A DNA stretch of 64,000 nucleotides from NCBI GenBank assembly GCA_023634235.1, contig JAMKCF010000029.1:806001-870000 (forward strand), given 5' to 3'. The notes under the pieces are model-generated. The model had not been told where the DNA came from and did no database searches. It worked only from the letters and a program-made list of their open reading frames with translations. This DNA comes from Pisaster brevispinus. Its lineage: Eukaryota; Echinodermata; Asteroidea; Forcipulatida; Asteriidae. Shown here one piece after another: positions 57,601 to 62,926 of the stretch (within the stretch, counting starts at the first letter, position 1; every line of letters starts with the position of its first letter). The position numbers and the translations under genes were made by a program.

Positions 57601-60600
57601 GACCGAAGCAGTTGTGGTTGTGCACTGTGGAAATATTAAATTAATCAGTTGTCATTTGTTAATGGCTGTGTACACTAATGCCAACACCCAACAAACTCTT
57701 GAAAATAGTCATAACATCAGAAGAAAGATGGATGGAAAGATCCAAAACAATACCTCAATATAACGTTGTCTTTTGGTAGATGTTGGTTCTTGTGATCCCT
57801 TTGTATATTAGACAAACACAAAACTTTCTTCTTGATATTTCAATAATTTGGTTCGGCACGACTCTGGAGGGCCTGTCTGAAACGATGTTACTCTTCACAT
57901 AATCTCTGCACATTTTTAAAAATGTCAAGTAATAAACCACAAGGTAAACCGACTGGGTACGTTTTAAATAATTTGGGACTGAACAAAGAAAAACTGTTAA
58001 GAGCAAGATTTGAACCAACGATCTCCGGGTTAATGTGCCGATGCTCCACCAACTGAGCAATCTAGCCCCCTGTGTTCAATGCATGCGCTTCACATCACTG
58101 CAGCTTTATTTCACCACTTTGTTGTGGTTGTGTGCCCTCACTTGCCCCCCCCCCGCACTAGCCTAGTTACGCGGCCCAACAAGGGCAGCGGCAGCCCTTT
58201 CGTAAGTAGTCAAAACAATGTCTAAATTTTGTGCGTGTTGCAACAGAGCAATGGTTAACAATGAAAAGGTTTACTTTGAAATTTATGAATGCCAGTGAAG
58301 ACCGTTTATATGCTAAATAATCCCTGGATAAATATAGATTTTTTAGAATTATATTCCTTCACTTTAGACAATAAATCATGGCATGTGTGTTCATCCTCTA
58401 TTGAAACGAATAATATAAACCCCACGAAACAACTTTAAAATGGCCGCTCGTTTTTTTTTAAGACCGCATAATGTGTAGTTAGCAAGCACACCACGTATTT
58501 TGCGGGTCCCATCGCGTTTGTGCACGTAGCATTACCAGTGCGCCCTCTAGTTCCTATATGACTCTATGGATGTGAGCAAGTTCGGGTGCTAACCACTGAT
58601 CTCTATGTAGGGTACGTTCGATTAGCTTACACGGGTGTAAGTAAAACGAGCGGGTCTCTGGTGGATGCCCGGCTGCAGGCCTATCATAACAAGATAGCGG
58701 GGGACAAGTTCAGTTCGACGTCTACAAAAACTACAAATTAATACATTTATTTATTGTTTGTGAAACAATTATGGCAAATGGAAAGTAAATATATTTCCTC
58801 AAAAAACAAACAGTTGGTGACTTTGTCCAAAATAATAACATTGTGTCGTCACGAACACGTAAACTCAAAATCAGCAGACGACGGAGCTTTCTATGTACAA
58901 CGCCACTACGCAACAATCTTTGATCTTAATTTTCCCAGAGGGACAAGCAAAAACACCTGTGTTCGATTAGCCTCGTTTCGTGGCTACCACGAGTGTAAAC
59001 CCCCCAAACACACGAGGAAGCTTAACTTTTAGTCAAAACCACGCATGCGTGGTCTGTGGTTCACTCGACGCATTATTTAGATTAGTCGACTGATTCGACA
59101 CTTATGGCAACTCATTATTGGCTCGTAAAACAAATACTTACAAAATACAGTGCAATAATAATTATTGTCTAAATATTTGACATATTTTTTTTGACAAAAA
59201 CCTACCATTTATCGTTAAACCAACTTGTTGTGTTATTGCAAAAGTTTACCAAACGTTCTCCGCCACGAAACCAATCCGCCATCTTGACAAAGTGACGTAA
59301 CTTCGTTAGTTGACTAGAGAAACAGTGCTCCAGAGCTAGGTTGATCCTACCCTTTTGTCAAGGCCTTCGTGTCTTGGACAGCTTTGTCAAAAGCGAAGCA
59401 ACTGGAACGGGAGACCACGCACGTGAGCCGAGTGGCGAAGCTACGAGGGCCTTTCCAACTTGTTTGCGGTTTTTGTATACGAATTATTCATTAAGTATGA
59501 AACGTGCATTATTCATAACTTGTATGCAAATAAGTATCTGATGACTACACACGACGAGACATTTGCCATTTTCTATATTTGTTAATTTGCATAATTTGTT
59601 AATGTATGCCGACCCGCTGACCCCCGACGGTTCTGATTGGTTTGGACTTTTGCTACCGTTTGGGTAGCAAAAATTGAAATCGAAAAACAGTAGAAAACCG
59701 CAAACAAATTGGAAAAGGCCCTCGTGGCTTCACCAAGCGCGTGCGTGGTCTCCCCTTCCAGTCGCTAGGGATTGCAGCTCTACGAAGCTGCCTAAACCAC
59801 AAAGGCATTGATAAAAGGCTAGGTTGATCCAGTTGGACTAGCTAGTTCAACCATGCAGCGTTCGAGTGGCACCTAGATCGACTATGGTTAAGTCTAGTCG
59901 ACTCTAGCCAGCCACCCGAACTTGCCCCATTTCACAAAGAGATTGCAGTCAATTCACAAGTACATGGACACGTATTGCATAGTAAATACAACAACATTAC
60001 ACGATGTACAAACAGTATGAACACTCTACATGCAGACGATCAAAAGGGCAAGCTGACAAACTACACCTCGGACCATTCATAACACAGATATATGGACAGC
60101 TTACGTCACAGCACGTTTGTCGATGAAATCATTGTAGCCAAGGAAATTGGGCTTGAAAGACCAAAGCCTGTCTTTATCAGCAAGGACAAAAGACAGGGAA
60201 TCAGTCTATTCGTGATACTCACAGGACTGGCAATTAATTGACATTAGAAGGTACACGTTAAAAAAACTCATCAGAGCTAGCGGTGTAGCCAGACATTATT
60301 GACTCCATTAGCTTGAGACCCAACTTAAGCCAAGTCTATGTTAGTGCTCTCCCTATAAATGTGTCAATATCTTTCGGGGCTGCTAGGCGGAAGCCATTCA
60401 ACCTGTAACCCGTAGCCAGTTTATTTGCCTGCGTTACGGTTGTATAGCAGGCAAAATTTGTCTGATCTGTTATCAAAAGCGTTCCAAAAGGTTGGTATGG
60501 GAGGAACAAAAGTAGGTATTAGGAATTTCGCTTATTGGAAGAATGTGGAGGAAGCGGTAGCTGGTCATTCTAGCTTGCGACTTCGGTTCAGTTTAGAACA

Positions 60601-62502
60601 CGGTGGAATGTATTTGAAAGTGATCAGAAAAAATGTTGTTAGAATCAAAAAGCAAACCTTAAAGAGGTAAAATTTGCTGATAGCCCAGGGTTTTCCCAAA
60701 GATTTTACTCATTGAGTTTTTATCTCTGGTTTTTAATCCTGTGGGACATTTAAGTTGATGAAAAAGTAACGAGATAAAAGTGATTGAATACGGGTAAATA
60801 GTGCGTAAAAGACAATCAAAGTGAATAAATATTAAGAGCCAGCTCCATCTGGTCGACGAGCCTCCGGGAAAGACATACCCTATATTGATGTAACAAATTG
60901 TGTACTTCTTTAGGGCAGTTCAGAGGGAAAATGACAAAAAAGAATAGACACGTAAGGTTCTTAACTTAACTGATTGACATCGGACACCGCTAAATCCTGG
61001 TGCGCAGATACAGTCACCAGTCTTGTCGTCACACTGACCGCCGTTATAACAAAATGGACAGTTATTATCGCACGATGGACCCCATTTGTTGGGAGAGCAC
61101 TCTGAAAGAGAAACGTATCAAACAGGTCTTTATTACTATCAATTCAATTAAACAAAATCCTACACTAGAATAAATTACAAAATGGGTAATGAACATCATG
61201 TATTTGGTTTGTATGCCGAGTATGTGACTAGACAAACATTCTGCGGCATGGGAAGAGACTGGTCTGAAAAACTTTAAATCATGCACGAATGAAATGGTAT
61301 TAAAACAAATGCATTATTGGGGTCTAAATCTTTAGTCCGCATCACTAATTATCGATGAGGACATAGATGGCCAATAACAATTTTGATCCCAACAATACCC
61401 GTTCGAAAAAATTCAATGTTTTGAATTGAAAACACCAACAACCAATAATTGCCCAGTCAATTCAATGAAATAAGTTGACAGGCAAAATCTGTTATAACCA
61501 ATTTGAGTCGGTTCATTTTTGTCAAAGTCTTAATGGATACAATCTATGACCCAACAGAATAAAGAAGCTTTTTTATTAGAATAAGGAAAAATAGATCATC
61601 TGGTAACTTACGTCTTACAAGGAGTTTCATGAGTGCTTGGTTCTGTAGATCATGTCTACCAGCAATGAAGCATTCATAGATACCAGCATGATTGAGTTGA
61701 ACATTACGGATAGTGATACTTGATTGGCCATTCCATGCAGTGGCGTAAACACCATTGTGGCTCCATCGAAGCTTAGTTGAATGAACGTTTCTAGACAGTG
61801 TCATTGTCAATGTTACATCCTCCCCAGCACTCGTAGTCAAGGTGGCTGAGGCTGGAGATATGTCACCTACAATCAATAATAAGCTCAGTGTAGATGAGGC
61901 TTGAGTTACATCATTAGAGACAATGTATCATACAAAATGTAGTCATTTCTTTTAAACCAGTTTGAGACTCTTTACAAAAGCACATGTTTTGTTGAAGAAG
62001 TGGGTTATAGGTGTCAAAGGTGTGATCTTCAGAAATTAAAACCATTTAGCTTCTAAATACCCAATTCTTGACTCAGTTTATTGGTTCAACAGTAGTTTTA
62101 AACTCATGCCACTCACTACCTTTTGATGATGAAAAACACAAATAACTTACTTTAGAGCAACATATTAGCAGTTAATTTAATGTCCCTTACCGTTTTCACA
62201 CAAAACAATTGTTGTTATCTTTACAGGGTCTTGTGTTCTGAAGATGCAGTTGTATGCACCGAATCTGTTTTCCCCAATGGTGTCAGGCATTCTATAAATT
62301 ATGGCACTGGCAGTGTTATGATCTACCTCAGTTCCGCCCTCTGGTAGTCCACTGCCACTGCCAGTATCTAAGACACGCTCAAAGGAGACGACTGCGCCAG
62401 TGTCGTTGCCACTTTTATAGCCACCAATGACATGTCGATTTTTAAGATTTACGTCTTTTGCATAAAGTCCTAAATTGAAGCAGGTGAAATCAGGAACCAC
62501 TC
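33585..62502 (-). CDS. Tie-like ectodomain receptor-type tyrosine phosphatase (gene span, signal peptide exon missing)
   Basis: 31 minus-strand exons give about 1447 codons. Order (residues counted from 62502): Ig-like 1-104; Ig-like 105-189; four laminin-type EGF modules about 190-372; short Cys module (SCPYGQIGVNPNCRMCY); three FNIII about 391-732; one TM helix (VAAIVVPLMLLVLICIIAAL) with a KIRRKKR stop; Ala/Pro/Thr-rich juxtamembrane; PTP D1 about 895-1190; PTP D2 to the C-terminus. D1 has KNRY, WPDMGLP, HCSAGIGRTG and MIQTP, so it should dephosphorylate phosphotyrosine. D2 has NWPV and CIDGEGASG, so it is probably inactive. The Ig2-EGF junction (LLVR, CSPNKWGPSC) and CLPDPFGCTC are hallmarks of Tie1/Tie2 ectodomains, but no kinase is present. 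All junctions keep phase except after EGF1 (exon 60971-61101). The first exons probably lie beyond 64000. Confidence 0.88.
33905..34020. mobile_element. foldback repeat family A, partial copy
   Basis: Interior motifs (AGCAGCAATTACCAGGATAC, GTAACCTTATTCTGGTAAGC) without intact ends. A short tRNA-Leu-like remnant (GTAGCCGAGTGGTAAGA) precedes it. Confidence 0.5.
34079..35476. mobile_element. TTAA-flanked 1.4-kb element with inverted ends
   Basis: TTAA at 34079-34082 and 35473-35476; perfect 16-bp inverted ends AGGGACACACCGGCTT and reverse complement. Inside are two strong hairpins: about 34224-34295 (GGTCACATGATTTATCCGAA against TTCGGATCAATCACGTGATC) and about 35022-35082 (GCGGTCGTAACCAATAACTG against CAGTTGTTGGTTATGACCGC). 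No transposase frame. It sits in the last receptor intron. A second copy starts at 62927. Confidence 0.85.
35550..35685 (-). CDS. receptor exon: D2, degenerate P-loop
   Basis: (QCI)DGEGASGAFCALLNVIER through RHGLVQSL. The P-loop Cys is kept but the essential Arg is Ala, so D2 should be a pseudophosphatase. Confidence 0.92.
35818..35875 (-). mobile_element. SINE family 3 fragment
   Basis: TTTTACCCTTACACCGATGT and AAGCACTGTA match the reverse complement of the 17390-17425 tail. Confidence 0.5.
36266..36340. repeat. short tandem duplication
   Basis: ATTACATTTTTATAAGAATG TG occurs twice, with a third shorter TTTATAAGAATGT between, in a receptor intron. Confidence 0.65.
36477..36622 (-). CDS. 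receptor exon: D2, degenerate WPD loop
   Basis: ESRLICHLQLLNWPVGGVPS, SIRSIVELIKAVKEWHCE, DRITIQC. The general-acid Asp is replaced by Val (NWPV). Donor gtatgg, phase 2 out. Confidence 0.92.
37287..37418 (-). CDS. receptor exon: D2, EYWPETG
   Basis: SCVEYWPETGSATYGSLTVT, SQSTDKVGPNITIRYLSLAK, DDDQ. EYWP is the standard D2 motif. Phase 0-0. Confidence 0.92.
38296..38430 (-). CDS. receptor exon: D2, YIATQMP
   Basis: SPSSRGKYIATQMPLPHTIS, DMWRMVYDYKSTCIVMLNAV, DKKDP. Conserved YIATQ and WRMVY motifs. Donor gtaagt. Confidence 0.92.
38620..39235. repeat. about 60-bp minisatellite, about 10 units
   Basis: Unit contains GAACTTTAGAATCAGTGAGC, TTTCAGATGGAAATATTTCT and CTGGAGGATTGGTACTGGTA. Units differ at a few sites; the last two carry a shared variant (TTTTTCTTGAGGATTGGTAG). 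It lies in the receptor intron between two D2 exons. Confidence 0.88.
39325..39401 (-). CDS. receptor exon: D2, NNYINA
   Basis: DLFRPHLMTSGEDGSNNYIN ACFLN. Counterpart of the DYINAS core motif. Donor gtaagt. Confidence 0.9.
40449..40548 (-). CDS. receptor exon: D2 start, KNRF
   Basis: NLNLVTNLPNPEKFRGGQQP, ENVKKNRFPDKLP. KNRF is the D2 counterpart of KNRY. Phase 0 in, 1 out; donor gtgagg. Confidence 0.9.
41270..41419 (-). CDS. receptor exon: end of D1 and D1-D2 linker
   Basis: AQYEFIFDVLIETFICGDTS, LLSKLSALKKVTKGSGETGL, QLEFE. Joins in phase 0 directly to NLNLVTNLPN of D2. Confidence 0.92.
41763..41898 (-). CDS. receptor exon: D1 catalytic P-loop
   Basis: (HCS)AGIGRTGVFLVLDAMLDQAE through MKMIQTP. 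P-loop Cys-x5-Arg and the Q-loop Gln are intact, so D1 is predicted active. Confidence 0.95.
42160..42245 (-). mobile_element. tRNA-derived SINE family 2, minus strand
   Basis: GGTTGAACAAAGAAAATTTG body and GGGACTTGAACCTGTGACCT head (minus), about 60 bases left of the WPD-loop exon. Confidence 0.65.
42306..42454 (-). CDS. receptor exon: D1, WPD loop
   Basis: DEGVRYVRQYHFITWPDMGL, PHDPIKVVNFVKTVKEYN, MVIHC plus two bases. Contains the general-acid Asp of the WPD loop and runs up to the catalytic Cys. Confidence 0.94.
42962..43106 (-). mobile_element. tRNA-Leu-derived SINE touching a splice donor
   Basis: AATAATAAGAGTAACTAGAT tail side, AACTCGAACCCACACTCTGC and CCCACTCGGCCATTAC head. On the minus strand the head reads GTAATGGCCGAGTGG; its first bases are the GT of the intron that starts at 43106. 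Confidence 0.72.
43107..43232 (-). CDS. receptor exon: D1, KCxKYWP
   Basis: GKCEKYWPDKTACFGDYVVT through FMVCLKLQ. The donor (gtaatggc) coincides with the tRNA-like head of an inserted SINE. Confidence 0.92.
44085..44182 (-). CDS. receptor exon: D1, DMWRMVWQ
   Basis: PNKASVCDMWRMVWQENTAK, IVMLTNLQEGVK: the conserved WRMxW and IVML strand of PTP domains. Donor gtaatt. Confidence 0.92.
44330..44455 (-). mobile_element. tRNA-Leu-derived SINE fragment, minus strand
   Basis: CGAGGACACAAGTGCCACGA CCGGGACTCGAACCCACAC and CTTAACCGCTCGGCAATGAC AC. Tail side truncated. Confidence 0.72.
44566..44602 (-). CDS. receptor micro-exon: D1, YIASQG
   Basis: 37 bases encoding GFNEPNKYIASQ plus one base; completes the YIA(S/T)QGP motif with the next exon. 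Phase 0 in, 1 out. Confidence 0.9.
45006..45082 (-). CDS. receptor exon: D1, DYxNAS motif
   Basis: DDFSRVVLEKLPGQPDSDYV NASYMD; the (D)YxNAS core motif of PTP domains. Donor gtaagt. Confidence 0.92.
45270..45735. repeat. 47-bp minisatellite, about 10 units
   Basis: Unit contains GAGAGGCATGGAGAAAGATT, GTTACAAACAGAGGGCAGTG and GAGGAC; units are very similar. 47 is not a multiple of 3, so the array cycles through frames and keeps long open frames on both strands, none likely to be real genes. Confidence 0.9.
45869..45956 (-). CDS. receptor exon: D1, KNRYxNI motif
   Basis: NLPDSDRHSYERAKDDKNKE KNRYANIIP: the phosphotyrosine-recognition loop start (KNRY) of classical PTP domains. Phase 0 in, 1 out. 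Confidence 0.92.
46149..46333. mobile_element. foldback repeat family A, copy 10
   Basis: GGGGCCAATTACATAAACCT start and TATAGGCTTTAAGAAATTGG GG end. Confidence 0.72.
46479..46810 (-). CDS. receptor exon: low-complexity juxtamembrane and D1 N-terminal helix
   Basis: GVRASNDKLSSELENPYNVV, then an Ala/Pro/Thr/Arg repeat (TPRATPRATARPAAAPATAR and onward), then FPILLSELKDYVSKKKKETY and GFLFDYE, the helix preceding PTP D1. ENPY resembles an NPxY-type motif. The repeat is encoded by a GC-rich internal minisatellite. Confidence 0.88.
47903..47961 (-). CDS. receptor exon: cytoplasmic basic juxtamembrane
   Basis: RKKRLNHNSGDRRHFNASN. Strongly basic, right after the TM helix. Phase 2 in, phase 1 out; donor gtaggt. 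Confidence 0.85.
48180..48352. mobile_element. foldback repeat family A, copy 11
   Basis: TGGGCCCCTATTTTATAGAT CTGCTTAAG start, interior AAGGTTACCAGTCAC and GATATCCTGCCTCTGCTAAG, right end diverged (TTTTGGGCC). Lies 64 bases from the TM exon. Confidence 0.65.
48416..48512 (-). CDS. receptor exon: transmembrane helix
   Basis: PQSESPSVAAIVVPLMLLVL then ICIIAALIFKIR. A hydrophobic run of about 22 residues followed by a positive stop-transfer sequence, the single pass of a type I receptor. Confidence 0.9.
48645..48725 (-). mobile_element. tRNA-derived SINE family 2, minus strand, decayed
   Basis: GGTTGAACAAAGACAAATTT, CCTCCGGATTAACGTACTGG CGCTCTA. Confidence 0.55.
49624..49663 (-). CDS. receptor micro-exon: pre-membrane segment
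   Basis: 40 bases encoding IYAVEWSEPFRVQ; phase 0 in, phase 1 out. Acceptor ccttag, donor gtaatt. Joins smoothly to the TM exon. Confidence 0.8.
50323..50566 (-). CDS. receptor exon: membrane-proximal FNIII-like region
   Basis: GLQVGVRQVKTVTRRDTRGS, YVAAELPKKDLPATFTVGDG, PLENNTQYDIFLGSVSR. The Y-x-A-A-x-L ... P-x-x-F-x-x-G-D-G ... P-L-x-x-x-x-x-Y pattern is shared with the juxtamembrane region of many receptor PTPs. It contains a basic RR/R-rich stretch that could be a protease site (inference). Confidence 0.87.
50933..51035 (-). CDS. receptor exon: FNIII 3, first part
   Basis: LPAPTQLSQKDVSGLTSSTV, TIALNLPSSSKYIT. Phase 1 in, phase 2 out. Donor gtaagt. Confidence 0.82.
51376..51583 (-). 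CDS. receptor exon: FNIII 2, second half
   Basis: LLYSVLEKPYDSNFSPSGSF, HHNISGLEPSTKYDFRLKGF, NRVGAGEKAVLEAFTAVET. The L-x-P-x-T-x-Y-x-F/V-R pattern is typical FNIII. Ends in phase 1. Confidence 0.88.
51651..51916. repeat. 22-bp minisatellite, about 12 units
   Basis: Unit GAGGTTTCAAGTAAATTTAA with slight variants at a strict 22-base spacing, in the intron splitting FNIII 2. Confidence 0.9.
52523..52638 (-). CDS. receptor exon: FNIII 2, first half
   Basis: EPTGSPTDFRSTSTAKHSVA, FSWGEIPCGQRNGVITKYR. Joins in phase 0 to the next exon, so the FNIII fold is split in its middle. Donor gtgagt. Confidence 0.87.
52795..52890. repeat. SINE family 4 tail fragment
   Basis: CATTTCTTCAACATCTTCTC and AACTTCAGGCCTTTGTGGCA CAG match 3222-3310. 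Confidence 0.5.
53635..53946 (-). CDS. receptor exon: FNIII 1
   Basis: PVSVIYQVSSGQDPSRTITW, CPVIDYAVQYQLVKRD, then IYKVRVLARNEAGLGEF: the W, Y-x-V-x-Y and V-R-V-x-A-x-N-x-A-G-x-G pattern of a fibronectin type III domain in one exon. Phase 1-1. Confidence 0.9.
54374..54427 (-). CDS. receptor exon: short Cys-rich linker
   Basis: 54 bases encoding SCPYGQIGVNPNCRMCY, a mini-module resembling a truncated EGF start. It replaces the third Ig domain that Tie receptors carry at this position. Phase 1-1. Confidence 0.82.
54893..55030 (-). CDS. receptor exon: EGF module 4
   Basis: CSDGWFGVNCAQGCHCAGSG, ACDRGSGACLTGVLC, QGGFRGGNCQ. One more EGF module than the three of vertebrate Tie. Phase 1-1; donor gtaagt. 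Confidence 0.9.
55923..56057 (-). CDS. receptor exon: EGF module 3
   Basis: CPDGMYGAGCNLECRCGNAA, CNISVGTCTPDSNC, RFGFSGENCE: laminin-type EGF with the YGxxCxxxCxC start seen in Tie and MEGF proteins. Phase 1-1; donor gtgagt. Confidence 0.9.
56755..57020. repeat. GGCAAGCTGCC palindromic repeat cluster
   Basis: GGGCAAGCTGCCCCCTCATT, then CTATGGCAAGCTGCCAAGTA, occurs twice in a tandem unit of about 75 bases, with three more GGCAAGCTGCC-type hits around it. GGGCAAGCTGCCC is itself nearly palindromic. Confidence 0.7.
57478..57624 (-). CDS. receptor exon: EGF module 2 (Tie signature)
   Basis: HNHNCFGQDCGITCTKKSAK, GCVGNLMCLPDPFGCTC, AAGFTGSNCKQ. The CLPDPxGCxC core with preceding FGQxC is characteristic of the second EGF of Tie1/Tie2. 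Phase 1-1; donor gtatga. Confidence 0.9.
57965..58080 (-). mobile_element. tRNA-derived SINE family 2, minus strand
   Basis: GGGACTGAACAAAGAAAAAC body and TTGAACCAACGATCTCCGGG TTAATG, CACCAACTGAGCAATCTAG. The best preserved head of this family. Confidence 0.68.
59271..59301 (-). promoter_or_regulatory. promoter-like cluster: CRE, YY1-type start, CCAAT
   Basis: Within 31 bases lie GTTACGTCAC (CRE/ATF-like), CAAGATGGCGG (YY1-type element with ATG) and an inverted CCAAT box, read on the minus strand. This combination is typical of TATA-less promoters. It sits inside the receptor intron between EGF1 and EGF2, in CpG-richer DNA near a foldback element. Confidence 0.35.
59338..59840. mobile_element. 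foldback element with about 140-bp inverted arms
   Basis: Left arm holds GGGAGACCACGCACGTGAGC and CTACGAGGGCCTTTCCAACT TGTTTGCGG; right arm is the inverted, slightly diverged copy with GGCCCTCGTGGCTTCACCAA and GCGTGCGTGGTCTCCCC. About 220 bases lie between the arms. Confidence 0.75.
60971..61101 (-). CDS. receptor exon: EGF module 1 (3' border uncertain)
   Basis: CSPNKWGPSCDNNC, CYNGGQCDDKTGDCICAPGF, SGVRCQS: a laminin-type EGF. The nearest GT donor (gttaag after TCA) leaves phase 0, but the next exon needs phase 1. The following bases read tcag|ttaagt, one substitution away from a perfect g|gtaagt donor in the expected phase. Confidence 0.8.
61612..61866 (-). CDS. receptor exon: second Ig-like module
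   Basis: SPASATLTTSAGEDVTLTMT, LRWSHNGVYATAW, then VQLNHAGIYECFIAG and LLVR. The D/H-A-G-x-Y-x-C motif is Ig-like. Position and LLVR ending match the Ig domain preceding the EGF repeats in Tie2. Donor gtaagt, phase 1-1. Confidence 0.88.
62191..62502 (-). CDS. receptor exon: N-terminal Ig-like module
   Basis: 104 codons including VPDFTCFNLGLYAKDVN, FERVLDTGSGSGLPEGG, AIIYRMPDTIGENRFGAYNC and VLCENG. The two distant Cys and the G-A-Y-N-C pattern fit an Ig fold like the N-terminal Ig of Tie receptors. Phase 1 on both sides. Confidence 0.8.
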
Positions 62503-62926
62503 CTAGTCAGAAAGAAACAAAATCAGTAAAATAAATAGGAAAACTTCTTAAAGGAGTTTAAAACATGTATTTGTTATTATAATTACTACATGTTGATTCT
62601 GTCAAACTTGTAAGACCCCATGGATCATTCCGTGCATTGTAACCCAAGTCTCAAGATGATTTTTCTTTTTAATGCAAGTTCATCCCCGAGCTTGGAAACT
62701 CCTAATGGGAAACCATCCACAAAAGCAAACAATATGAATCTATTTCTTTTGAAAAGTTTATATTGAACAGGATTGTATACTTCATTTCCTTTTTGGGCAT
62801 CAGTTGGTATGCTTTGTTTAAAGAGGGGCTCCAAGGTCAAACTAAGTTTTTGTAATGGACATATTTCCCATTTTATAAAGTTCTTATGAAAACTGGGGGG
62901 GGGAACTACAAGTCTCTAACCTCAGG

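Larger units (their letters stand above)
58576..59934. mobile_element. candidate composite element
   Basis: GCAAGTTCGGGTG at 58576-58588 and its exact reverse complement at 59922-59934 bound a CpG-richer stretch unlike the flanking intron. No clear target duplication. Contains the promoter-like cluster and the foldback at 59338-59840. Confidence 0.4.

Noticed and set aside
58754..59032. 92-codon plus-strand frame
   Set aside because: No family resemblance; lies in the candidate composite element and has no exon signals.
60425..60670. 81-codon plus-strand frame MPALRLYSRQNLSDLLSKAF
   Set aside because: No recognisable domain, no splice context, inside a receptor intron on the opposite strand. 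Possibly a transposon remnant, but unsupported.
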